Positions 45,559-56,305 of a stretch of 64,000 bases of DNA are shown in pieces. Within the stretch, counting starts at the first letter, position 1, and each line of letters opens with the position of its first letter. Made by a program: the position numbers and the translations under genes. Origin of the DNA: Spinacia oleracea (taxonomy: Eukaryota; Streptophyta; Magnoliopsida; Caryophyllales; Amaranthaceae); NCBI RefSeq assembly GCF_020520425.1, contig NC_079490.1:40060723-40124722 (forward strand), written 5' to 3'. The notes under the pieces were generated by a model. It saw nothing but the letters and a program-made list of their open reading frames with translations, was not told where the DNA came from and did no database searches.

Positions 45559-46234
45559 ATGATCATCAGAAAACTGTTTAGTGTTTACCCTATGGCACTA
45601 GTTGCTTCGTTGGTCGTCGGAACAAGCATACAATATAATTCTCGAGTGTACACAATATGTTCTCCTAGTCTGAAGATGAATTCCCCAAAAGTTGAGCCCT
45701 GCAGCATTAGCCGAAGAGTGGGAGCCGTAGCAGTAATGAGTTCCTTATTCTTAACAACAGAAGCAATAGTGAGTGATAAAACTGCAAACAGTTTTGAGTT
45801 GAGGATCACAGTCCCTGATCAAACAGTTGAAGAGGCTCAGAGTACGGTCAGAGATCACGCCCAGGCTTTACTAGACGTAAAGTCTCTGATTCAGTCGGAA
45901 TCTTGGAGAGAAGCACAGCGTGAATTACGAAAGAATTCTTCATACCTCAAACAAGACTTGTACACTATTATTCAGAGCAAAGAGGGCAGCATCAGGCCTT
46001 TTCTCAGGAAGCTCTATGCTAATTTATTCAACAATGTTACCAAGGTACATTCATGGAAACTGTGTCTTCATTTGCAAGTTAGAACAAAAACGAACTTTCT
46101 TTCAAGAGTTATAACATTATTCTGTATGCAACCTGCAGTTAGATTATGCTGCAAGAGACAAGGATGTTGCACGAGTCCAGGAGTTATATAACAACGTTGC
46201 AGCTGCCCTTTACCACATTTTATCCAGATTATGA
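45559..46234 (+). CDS. PQL: PsbQ-like protein, chloroplast thylakoid lumen
   Basis: Two coding exons, 45559-46044 and 46139-46234 (donor AAG|GTACAT, acceptor CTGCAG), give 193 aa. The core YLKQDLYTIIQSKEG, LRKLYANLFNNVTK, LDYAARDKDV and the end LYHILSRL are the four-helix PsbQ fold of oxygen-evolving enhancer protein 3 relatives. The N-terminus is a bipartite transit peptide: basic and serine-rich, then a twin-arginine (R52-R53) before AVAVMSSLFLTTEAI, pointing to Tat import into the lumen. PsbQ-like proteins are lumenal subunits of the chloroplast NDH complex, which makes this the likely role instead of photosystem II. Start choice is between 45559 and an internal ATG at 45592; a stop lies directly upstream in frame. 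A leader intron from about 45038 to 45542 is likely (GTAATA...TTTTCCAG). Confidence 0.85.
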
Positions 46235-46660
46235 TTATGAATATTATATATATATATATTGTAACTTCTCTTGATACAAGTGATGTCACACAAATACAGA
46301 AACCGCTATAAATTGCTCTTCAACTTTTAAATTGTACTGCCACCATCTGACCATTTTTATTCAGTAATGTTCAAATACAACCTACTTGAGGGATTTTAAT
46401 AGATAAAAATCATAAAATGCAATGGTTTGAAAGCATATGGTGCTCAACTGTTGAAGAGATTTTGAGTTTGTTTCATAATTATTGGCAACTGTTGCCTTTT
46501 AGAATAAACATGTCCACAACACAGGAAACTAGCTGCTTCAATCTAAATTTCAGTTACAAAGTTGTACATCAACAATCAAGTTACAAAGCAAAAGCAAAAG
46601 CAAAAGCAAAACCATAAGCGTAACTGAGTAAGTGTGAAGATAGCAGGAAAACCAAACTTC

Positions 46661-49018
46661 TCATGCAATAAGAAGATGGACTCCGAAAGAAATTGTGCAA
46701 ATCATCAGACCCATCAAGGCAAAGAAACCAAATTTCCTGTAAGCAGAATATACAACAATTAGTTTCAGGCAGTACAATAGAGTTGAAAGTGTTTGCAAAC
46801 ACTTCTCAACTTGCAACTACAACAATCTAACCGTTTATGTAGAAATTTGCATAAATGTACAACAAGGCATAATAAGCTAATTCTTCACAAATATCTACTC
46901 CATATCTATTACCATTCCAGGACACGACTTACTGTCCTATACTACTCAGACTTGGGTTTGTTCAGGATAAATCCCACAAAAACATCAAAATATGATGTTC
47001 AAGATGATTTATCAAATGCAATTAAGTGTCTGGTGCCATTCCACCTGGCCATATCAAACTGGCATGCATCCTGGCTTTCTGAAAATTTTCTATATTGATG
47101 GTTCTAATTGAAGGGTCAGGTACTCAAGTATCAATTTCCATATCCATGTATGAGTGTGGAATATACGATATGATCCTCAATGTTGGGATAAATGTCGTGT
47201 TCAAGTAACATAAATATCCTCAATCCAACCCTCTCATGGAGCTCTTACTAAACAGCATGATGAACATAAACTTGAGTGAGATGGTTTCACACCAATTTAT
47301 AATGACACTACACGTTATCCCTAAAAATAATGAAAGCTCGACCCTTGAAATAGGCAACAATGACCAGTCTCATAATCAGTTATTAAGCATAGAAAGTTTT
47401 CCCCATAATAAACCCTTCTACTTGCAGGAAGGGTGTCTCTGTTAAACAACTGAATGTGGAAAGACTAGCTAACTTGATAGTTCTTTACAAACAACTACAT
47501 AATACTATAAGACGTTTGAATAATAACAATCCAATAAAGGGTGAAGACTGAAGAGTCCCTCTTCCTTTCGTATTTGGTGCTTAGCTGAAACTCATTAGTA
47601 TTCCATAATTGACTAACCTAGCTCCAGATCCGTCTAGCTCAATTCCCATCTCTACAAAATCTCCTAGGTCTTCTTCATGCAATAGTAAATAGGCAAGGTG
47701 ACACTTCAGTGAAATACCATTTTCCATTAACAGCTCCTCTTGATTAATAAATAAAAAAGAAGATGGAAAGAAACAGGATTGCACAATTTAACCATTTTAT
47801 AAATTCTAATTCAACTGTTATATGGTTGAACAGTATCTTTTCTGGTTCAGATGGCGACAAATATTATGCAATGTCACAACTTCAATACAAGAAACCCATG
47901 CTAGTTTGGTTGAGCAACCAACAAGTCCGACATAAGGAACAAGCCATTCCTTTGGTGAAGAAATCCATTTTTTATACGTAGTAAAAATAATTAAAATCCT
48001 GTACTTGAAAGTTTTCTTCTAGTCTAATTGCAAATAATATATTTTTCAGCTAGCTTGCACTTGTCAGCATAGGCCCTCAAGTACTACCAAAACAATGATT
48101 CTATCAGGACATTAAAAAATGTAGGCATCGAAGCTTCGAACATCCCCCCACTCCTCTTTCCTCAAAATATTTTAAATATACCTGAAAGTGCTACAAGCCT
48201 ACAAATCAGAAAGATGAGGACAAGCCTACAAAAACAAGTGTTCCTTTGTCCTTTGAATGCTTCCAAGAGCACTAATTAAGTTCTTAACTATTTAAAAATT
48301 AGAAAACACCAATGACACAACAGAATATACAATTTCAAAAACAAATTAAGCATCCTTATCAACTCAAGGTATGCGTGGAACATGGCATACACACCTATTG
48401 TTTGAGGCTTCTCAGTTATCACTCAATTTGAAAATGACAAAAGAAAAGAGGCATTACCCAATGGAAAGACGTTTCTGAGGATCACCAGATGAGTAGCCAG
48501 TGAAGTAGAAATAGCGTGTAACAATGTAACCCATACCAAGCCCAGCACTAATACAGGGATGCCTCATTCCTCCCAATATCATTAAAATGAACAACATTGG
48601 CATCATTTCCAATGAATTCTGGTGTCCTCTCTGCAATAATCATCATCAAATCAACGATTAACTCCCCCCTTTCATAATTGATTAACAATAATCAACATGA
48701 AAAAAAATCAACAATTGTTCAAAGTTAGTGAACCTGAACGCAATTGAATAGCTTGGCATCCTTGTTCTCAGATTCTAGTGCATATAGAGTTGGATAAAAG
48801 ACCTTGTACCTAAAATTAAAAGAAAAAACCCCATCAAAAACAATCAAAACCCGCAACACTTTAGGTCAAATTTGAAGTAAAAAAAAAACAAAGGCATACT
48901 TTTTGCGGGCTTTGCCGACTTGAAAAGCCATCCAAAAATTGAAGAAGCAATAGAAAACCAGCACTAAAACAACATAACCATATTCTTTTGCAAGAAACCC
49001 TTCTCCTGCTGCGCCCAT
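46661..49018 (-). CDS. MGST3: microsomal glutathione S-transferase 3 (MAPEG family)
   Basis: Four exons on the minus strand: 48900-49018, 48734-48809, 48458-48630, 46661-46736. They join in frame to 147 aa, the family's normal length. The protein starts MGAAGEGFLAKEYGYVVLVL and contains ALESENKDAKLFNCVQ, then RGHQNSLEMMPMLFILMILG, the MAPEG signature with the glutathione-binding RGHQNSLE. It ends GLMICTISFGVHLLIA. Four hydrophobic helices (about 10-33, 72-90, 96-115, 126-146) mark a membrane enzyme of ER or outer envelope type, with glutathione transferase/peroxidase activity by family. An alternative upstream ATG at 49048 adds ten residues, but the shorter start matches relatives better. Intron 3 is 1.7 kb and holds no recognised element. 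The gene converges on the PsbQ-like gene. Confidence 0.95.
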
Positions 49019-49509
49019 TTTCTCACTTATTTGATCCAGAAAATTCACAATTTACTTGATTTGATGTTTTGGAAGATGACGAGATTACTGGGTTTTTAGT
49101 TTTGACTTTCTATTAAATGAAAACTGGGTTTTTATTTATATACTTCGTAGCTCAATAATAGTCAATCGACGGGTGATGTAATGGATGAGGACATGATTTT
49201 CCCAAAACCCATAAAAAACACATTACAATGAGGACATGTGGACTTGTGGAGCTCAGCGCAAAAGGGGACCGTGTACTGCGTGTAGGCTGCATGCCCGCAA
49301 ATCTAAGGGGTTGTTATTTGTTAATGGTTCTCGTTAGTTAAAAAGGTCGCGTATTTATAATGAAAAGACAAATTTACCCTTTAAATGAAAAGGGCCCTCC
49401 CTCCTCATCCACCTTGCTTCTTTTCCACTTCCTTCTCCATAGATTTCGGCAGCCACCTCTTTATCTGGCTGCCACCACCACCTACCCCATCGTCAAAATA
49501 ATAATAATA
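49019..49509. other. upstream region of MGST3
   Basis: Promoter and leader of the minus-strand MGST3 gene should lie here. Apart from AT-rich and CT-rich stretches I see no distinct motif or second gene. Confidence 0.4.
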
Positions 49510-49784
49510 TTCCTTCCGTCCCAGATGAGTTGTTACACTTACCTTTGCACAAAGTTTTAGGTGATAAGTGGTTGTTTGGTTATCAATTGTTATTTTATTG
49601 AAAAAGTAAATGTGATAGGAGTTAGTGGGTATTTTTTTTAATTGAATGAGAGAGGGTGTAGGGACAAAAAAAAAATTAGTGAGAAGATAGAGACAATATA
49701 ATAATTGTGGGGTCATTCCTAATTTTGAAGTAATATGGACGGACGGAAAAGGAAAGTGTAACAACTAATCTGGGACGGAGAAAA
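49510..49784. mobile_element. Stowaway-like MITE
   Basis: Left end TTCCTTCCGTCCCAGATGAG and right end AATCTGGGACGGAGAAAA are inverted, with TA on each side; 275 bp. Interior TGTTACACTT and its mirror AAGTGTAACA support pairing of the ends. Confidence 0.75.
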
Positions 49785-49809
49785 TAACAATAAGTAAACA
49801 AAAATAATA

Positions 49810-50134
49810 CTCCCTCCGTATTTATTTAAGGGATACACTTGTCTTTTCCGGCCGTACTTATTTAAGAGATACACTTGTCATTTTTAGTAACTTATCAACC
49901 CGACCATCTAATTAAATAATACATCCAATTTACCCTGTGACCCACCATCCTATTAAACAAATAATTTCATAAACTCATCCCACCTCCCACCCCACCAAAA
50001 TGGCATGGTCTCCACTTGTTTACTTATTAAAATATCTACACAACCTCACTTGCTTTATTATTTTATTTCATTAAATTCTCCTTCTTAATACCCGTGTCCG
50101 GTCAAATGTATATCTTAAATAAATACGGAGGGAG
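49810..50134. mobile_element. Stowaway MITE
   Basis: CTCCCTCCGTATTTATTTAA at the left and TTAAATAAATACGGAGGGAG at the right are an exact inverted pair, with TA at both sides; 325 bp, no coding capacity. Confidence 0.9.
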
Positions 50135-50896
50135 TACTAACAATCAAAGAAATTAAGTTTTAATGAACGAGGAAGTAATAAGTACTCGTATTATAACCAA
50201 AATATGAACTGCATTTGTACATAGATGGCGATTAACACACATGAATTTGCATTTTCAGAGTGCAGCAATATCTATTACATTATACTAAAATAGACACCCA
50301 AAATGACAAATGTCACTTCTTGGTGCAACAATATTATAACTTTTTAATCTAATAATAAATTTAAATAATATCGATGAATGAACTTCTAATGTTAGTCCAT
50401 TTCTATTGTTAATATAATACATGGTGAGTACAAATGTTAATTAAAATAATAATACATGACAAACTAATATTAGAAGTCCATATATCAAAATTATACTCAA
50501 TTCAAACTATGTTGCATTTGAGAAACTCAATTATGCTCAGGTCTTTTCGAAAATTAGTCTTAGGTCATTCATTCGGGTTTGGTTAAATTTATTAGATTGG
50601 TCTAAAAGTACACAACTATAATCCTGAATTTTGTATTTTAATATGCAAATTCAGTTCATTTAAACAATTTTTACACAACTTTGAATTTATATTTTTTCAT
50701 ATATCCTTTTTATTTTCACGTTTTCTTAATATCACAAGTCTTTTATTTAAGGGAAATTCTCAATGGTAACCCTGTACTGTTCCACATTCTTAATGGTAAC
50801 CAAAAAAAATACCCATTATCATTGGTAGCCCTTTGTTCTTAATTTTTCTACACAATGACATTTTTTTGATAAATTTATTAAATATTTAACAACATA

Positions 50897-51336
50897 TCTA
50901 TTACTATATACTAAAACAGACACCAGAAATGACACATGTCACTTACTGGTGTAAAATTTTCCCGCCTAAAAAATTTTCTAAAATATATATCTTATTTTAT
51001 TTTATTTAATTCTCTACCCTTTTTATAAACTATCTATGTATGGAAAAAATATTAGTTTATAATTTATGGCAATAATAGATACCACGTAATAATAATTTTG
51101 CTAAATACTTTTTTATAATATTTTAGTGAAATCGGCACATTAATAATGGAAATTATATTCACTCAATATGTCGGTCAAAGTAGCATATTACACATATATA
51201 ATATGCATATTAGATGAATAAATATAAATGAGTATGTTTAATTTTTTTTTATAATAATGCAGTAGTTTGGGGATATTTAGTTAAATATTTTGTAAAAAAG
51301 TTATCATAATCCGTGCATGCACGGGATCTAATCTAG
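50897..51336 (+). mobile_element. short non-autonomous Helitron
   Basis: Begins TCTATTACTATATACTAAAA after an A; ends with the perfect palindrome CCGTGCATGCACGG, then GATCTAATCTAG followed by T. 440 bp, no Rep/helicase coding. These ends are typical of non-autonomous plant Helitrons. Confidence 0.75.
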
Positions 51337-51934
51337 TAGCTTAATAATTCATAGAAATTTGAAAGTAAAAAAATCACCGAAAAATTCGGATTAGCTTTAA
51401 CATACATACTCCATAAAACATAAACTGCACAGATAATAAATAACAACAATCAAAACCAAAAAAGTTAGGCCATTATCAAACACAAAGAATCCTTTTAATA
51501 GAGCTAATTCAAATTTTCAATCAAAGTGGAAATCCTGCGAAGAGCACGAGTTAAAGATTGGAAATATAATCAGAGATAGAATGCAGGAGCAGTGGCGGAC
51601 CCAGGACTTTGGGTCAGAAGTGGCACGATATTTTTTGGTGCAAGGAATTTTTTTTATCAATATATTTAACTAAAATGTAATAAATTTGTACAAAATTTAA
51701 AGCGACTAATTAGGATAGAGCAGTAAATAATAGAATTGAATTTATTTTGTTTCGGCAATTTTTTTTAATATATAGTCCAATTAAATATGAAGGTAAAAAA
51801 AAGCATACAATGTTCAATTGGTGTTAAAAAAAAAGCTAGAGACAACATATGGAATTGTTAGGAAAGAAAGGGAATGGAACAAATAATATGAAAGACAATT
51901 GATGATCATGGTTTTTTTAAGTGTAGTCCAATTA

Positions 51935-52166
51935 CTCCCTCTGTCCTGAAATACTCGCAACGTTTTACTTTGACTATTAATATCTTTAATTATATATTAT
52001 AAAAACTAATAAAATATTAATATTTTGAAAATATATATAAAGATGAAGCCAACAATATAGTATATGCTAACACTTGTTTCTATACTATAAATAAAATAGG
52101 GGCAAAGTGAATTATGTGAATGGTGCAAAAAGTTAAACCGTTGCGAGTATTCGGGGACGCAGGGAG
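51935..52166. mobile_element. Stowaway MITE inside hAT element
   Basis: CTCCCTCTGTCCTGAAATAC and the mirrored ATTCGGGGACGCAGGGAG with TA on both sides; a secondary inverted pair GCAACG/CGTTGC lies just inside. 232 bp. Confidence 0.85.
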
Positions 52167-52438
52167 TAATATAAAGATGGAAAAATAAAAGCAGAAAATA
52201 TTTGGGTAGAAAAAACGAATTAAAAAAGATAAAAACAAATAAGTTAAATGAACCAAAATTGTCATTGTCTGGCCTCGAACCCTTGACTTGTAGGCAACAA
52301 AAATCAAGGTAAACTTACTCTCCTGACCACTGCAACAAAATCGCATTCCCTAATAGTTAATGCAGATTTTTATATATAGTCCTTCTCCGTTATTTTTCTT
52401 TTTAACACATTTTCAGTTTTTTTTGGGGGTGGCACGTG

Positions 52439-52461
52439 CCCCCCCCCCCCCCCCCCCCCCC
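52439..52461. repeat. poly-C tract
   Basis: 23 consecutive C near the right end of the hAT element. Such runs are prone to length error in assembly, and the exact count should not be trusted. Confidence 0.9.
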
Positions 52462-53423
52462 GGCCCCAATGTGGGTCCGCCAATGCAGGAGGTACGTAAA
52501 AGAAGATTAAGAAAACAGCTCCAAAATCCAACTATTTCCAAATTCATCGTCCTTAGAAATATATTATTTTGATTCTTTCAAGAGGATTCTAATCTCCTTG
52601 ACCAACAAAGCTTCAATTTCTATTTCTCGTCTCATCACTTACCTGAAAGCTTCATCATACTAAAGCTAGGATTAGAGTTTTTAGGATTTTCGGAGTCAAA
52701 GACAGCGACACCATTATCGAAATTTGTGAAGGTGGTGGCGTAAACTGTGAGCGTCTCAACGAACGACGAAATTTGCGGCGGTGGTGAACCAAGTAGAATA
52801 GAAATTTGTGTAGAAGATAGAGTGATTTATTGGAGGGGAGTGTGAATGAAGGAGAGAGGAACAAAGCCATTGTTTATTTTATTAACTTGTCCATCAATTT
52901 TATTTATTTTTTTTATAAAAATCCATAATTTCAAGTAACTTTATAGAATGAAACAACAAATGGTTTAATCAAATGGCAACTTTCATAGAACACAAGGCCA
53001 TTGTTTGCACTCTAAAATGGGATTAGAAAGTGTCTAGCTTTATCTTTTATGAGGAAAATAAAAATAAAAATTAGGTACATGATTTTATTTTATTGAAACT
53101 GGGTAGCATGTTTGGATTTTAATTAATTATCGGTGGGTAAATAAAAGTTATATTTAGGGTTTTGTATAATTTAAACCACGTATTACATATTAGTTAACTA
53201 TGGTTAGTTAAAATAACAAAATTAACATAAAAACCCTTCATTAATGTCATTGTTGATAAAATATAGTAATACAAGGTTACCAATGATATTTCGGATTTTT
53301 TTAAGCTACCATTGAGAATGTGCAATAGTACAAGGCTAGCATTGAGAATTTCCCTAAATTAATTACTATTGAAATAATAAATTATTTTAGTAGTAATCGT
53401 GCATTGCATCGGACCTGATCTAG

Positions 53424-54177
53424 TTATATGATAAATGAGTACGTTTGAGATTTATAAATGGAAAATTTGTAAAAAATAATTGTCTGTTCTTCTAAAAACA
53501 GTATCACCTATGAGTTATTTTGGAATAATCCAACATTTAGCTGGTATTCTTCCCAAAATAGGTTGTTTTACCTACAATCTAAATAGCGGGTAATTATTTT
53601 TATTTTTTTACAGGTGAAGCATGCTACATGTCATATTCTAATTAGACTAAATTTGATTTTATATTTTAATTTTAAATTAAAACCCTCCTCTTCTCTCCCT
53701 TCACTAGCCCTTTCTCTCTCCTCCCCTCCACAACTTCCACAACCTTCTCAATCTCTCCATCCCTCCACAACCCTTCTCTATCCTCTTCCTTTCCCTAGCT
53801 TAACTGATTTTCTTCCTCTCTTCACTCCTTTTTTTTCTCTCTCCACTAACTAACCCACTCTACATCGCTACATCCTCCTCTCATCTTCACCGCAATCACA
53901 CCTCACCATCAATATTCATGCACTTCTTTTCCAACACCATCAAGCAACCAACCAACCTTTGATCTCCAACAATGTGCTTCCAACTCAACAACACCAATCC
54001 ACGCATTAACCAACATCCACCAACACCATCACCTTGAGAAACAAGAACCCATATTCATCTCAACCCGCCCACTCGAGCTCATAACTAGAGCTCTAGAGCC
54101 TAAGAGGGTCCCACTGATTCACTGAAGTGGCTCTAGAATTACGAGGAAGAAGTACTAGTGGGTTTTGGTGGGGACCA
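53424..54177. other. intergenic DNA with pyrimidine-rich tract
   Basis: About 53680-54010 is C/T/A-rich and gives a serine/proline/leucine frame (53614-53853) without any recognisable domain. It may be a decayed leader or gene fragment. No splice-supported gene is seen. Confidence 0.4.
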
Positions 54178-54327
54178 TGTGAGGTTATACACAATCTAAT
54201 TGAATGCGGAAAAATCATATATTTCCAGAATCCAAATTAATTGCACATAATCAGTTAGCATAATTCAGATTACATGCTATGTGATGCGTGCCTTCCCTAG
54301 CTACTCCCGAACCGAACAAGAACAAGT
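54178..54327 (-). repeat. copia LTR end fragment
   Basis: TGTGAGGTTATACAC onward to CCGAACCGAACAAGAACAAG corresponds to the first 150 bases of the minus-oriented LTR (compare 1456-1610), clearly diverged. It is probably the outer end of the 3' LTR of the old copia element whose pol remains at 55752-58650. Confidence 0.7.
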
Positions 54328-54333
54328 ATAGAG

Positions 54334-55751
54334 TGAAGGAAATAATGCCCTTGGTCCAAGTATGCATTCAATGTTAAGTCTAATACATGCGGTTCAATAT
54401 TAATTAATTATGCAAGTTAATATTTCAGTGAGATCAAGTGAACTGTATGCCTAGCTAGAGGCCGCTTCAGTTCAAGTGGAATTAATAATATTAATCCACA
54501 GCTTACTCTTGACTGAACCCGTAGGGTCACACAAATAGTACGTGAACGGATCAAGTATTTAAGTGAATTAAATACTCCATTTATGGATATTCGGAATCGA
54601 CGGATCTCAGTTCTAGTGGGAGCTGAAATCGTCAAAAGGCAAATTATGAATACTCCGGAAACGATGATATTGTCGGAAACGGAAATATGGATCGTATCGG
54701 AAATATAAATATTATCCAAGTCGTAGATGTTGCCGGAAACGGAAACAGGGTATGTATCGGAAAATATTATCGGAAATGGAAATTTTGCCGGAATCGGAAA
54801 TATTGCTGGAAATGAAAATATTGCCGGAATCGGAAATATTATCGGCATCGGAAATTAATTCCGGAATCGGAAATATTAAATATTGTTTGAATCGGAAATG
54901 AATTTCGGAATCGGAAAATTAATCGGAAGCGCGACGTACAAAATAAACATCGGGCGAGCTTGCTAGATGCAAGGCCCAGCACAAAGATAGGCCCGCGCCT
55001 AGCGAAGCCCGCGCAAGCACATCAGGCGAGCAGCAGCAGCCCGCCAAGCAAGCAGGCCCAGCCGAGCATGAAGCAAGGCCAGGCCCAGCAAGCAAGGCAA
55101 GGCCAGCAGGCTGGCGCGCCCTTCGTGGGCTGCATACCAGCGCTGCTGGGCCGAGCCAACCCACGCGCGCGGGCGGCGCCCCTTTTGGGCTGTTCGTGCG
55201 TGTCATTGTGTTCGTGTGTGTTTCGAATCCTTAGGCGTTTAGGATTTGTGCGATTAGATTATTTTCCTGAAACTACTAGAGTTATTTGTTAAGCTAAACA
55301 CTAAAATTAATAGATTTAATTTAAGTCTAATTCTAATTGAATTAGACAAATTGAATCCTAGTAGGTTTCTAGTTCCGATAATCCTACCCTATAAATAGGT
55401 GATGGAAATCACAATTTATATACATCAATTCAAAGTATTCATATAGTTTTAAGTTAAAAACTAAGCTTAATAATTTGCCAAATAATTAAGTACGAATAAC
55501 ATAATACCTTAGGCTAAATTCTAGTTAATTGAATCTAAGGCGGATCCGAACGTGCTGTGGACTATCTACGGAGGGACTACACTTGGAGTCCTAAACTTGT
55601 TCTTGTTCGGTTCGGGAGCAGCTAGGGAAGGCACGCTACACATGTATGTATCCTAAATTATGCTAATTGGTTATGTGGCAATTAATTTGGGTTCCTGGCT
55701 TTATGGTTTTTCCGCATGAAATATATGTTTTATATTTGTCATAACCTAACA
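54334..55751 (+). repeat. copia-type LTR in plus orientation, no matching partner
   Basis: Complete LTR from TGAAGGAAATAATGCCC to CATAACCTAACA (1418 bp), with TATAAATA at 55390-55397. Its orientation is opposite to the fragment on its left and the pol remnant on its right. No matching 5-bp duplication is seen (TAGAG left, CATAT right), so it is not a simple solo LTR; rearrangement or deletion accompanied it. Confidence 0.85.
55390..55397 (+). promoter_or_regulatory. TATA box of plus-strand copia LTR
   Basis: TATAAATA in the same LTR position as in the other copies; reads to the right, into the antisense strand of the pol remnant. Confidence 0.55.
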
Positions 55752-56305
55752 CATATCACATCATACATTATTGAACCAATCAATGATGCATATGGTATCC
55801 CACTCATTCGTCTTCGCTCATCTGGTGTCTTCGGACATTGAGTCTTGCTAAGAGTCATTCTATGAGACATTGGTAGGTAGCCTCTCTTGGAGTCAGCCAT
55901 TTTGAACCTATCAAGCACCTTATTGATATAAGTGTTTTGACTAAGTCTAATCATCTTCTTGGATATATCATTGTAGATCTTGATGCCCAATATGTATTGT
56001 GCTTCTCCTAGATCTTTCATCGAAAAACATTTCCCAAGCCAAATCTTTACAGAGTTCAACATAGGAATGTCATTTCCGATAAGTAATATGTCATCAACAT
56101 ATAATACTAGGAAAGCAATCTTGCTCCCACTGACCTTCTTGTATACACAAGATTCGTCTGCGTTCTTGACAAAGTCAACGTCACTGACTGTTCATCACAA
56201 CGTATATTCCAGCTCCTTGATGCTTTCTTTAATCCATAAATGGATTTCTTAAGCTTTCATACCTTTTTAGCACTCTTTGGATCCTCAAAACCCTCAGGTT
56301 GTGTC
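55752..56305 (-). pseudogene. copia pol remnant, part 2 (reverse transcriptase/RNase H linker)
   Basis: Corresponds to about 4356-4910 of the intact element. SVKIWLGKCFSMKDLGEAQY and DRFKMADSKRGYLPMS are readable in 55739-56062, and the polymerase box region up to 56300 is broken by frameshifts. It continues after the solo LTR at 57681. Diverged by many substitutions, so it is older than the element at 1456. Confidence 0.85.

Larger units (their letters stand above)
51590..52483. mobile_element. hAT-like non-autonomous element
   Basis: CAGTGGCGGACCCAGGAC at the left and GTGGGTCCGCCAA at the right are inverted, flanked by the 8-bp repeat TGCAGGAG (51582-51589 and 52484-52491). Ends with CAGNGGCGGA are a common hAT form in plants. 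A Stowaway (51935-52166) lies inside. An antisense 88-aa frame near 52080 is not conserved. Confidence 0.78.
50751..53354. mobile_element. element with long terminal inverted repeats
   Basis: Roughly 110 bases at each end pair in inverted orientation: GGGAAATTCTCAATGGTAAC at the left and, mirrored at the right, GGGAAATTCTCAATGCTAGC, continuing through further matching CTCAATGGTA and ATCATTGGTA segments. No transposase is seen, and much of the inside is other insertions. Long inverted ends suggest a Mutator-like non-autonomous element, but no clear 9-bp duplication was found. Confidence 0.6.
50271..53423 (+). mobile_element. probable Helitron, split by a long-TIR element
   Basis: Starts TCTATTACATTATACTAAAA after an A and ends in a GC-rich imperfect hairpin (CGTGCATTGCATCGG), spacer and GATCTAG before T. 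This is the Helitron pattern: no inverted ends, insertion between A and T, CTRR end. The start resembles that of the inner Helitron at 50897. The middle (50751-53354) is a later insertion. Confidence 0.5.

Noticed and set aside
45559..46191. PsbQ-like gene as a single 210-aa exon
   Set aside because: After 46044 the frame loses similarity; splicing to 46139-46234 restores the conserved C-terminus LDYAARDKDV and LYHILSRL.
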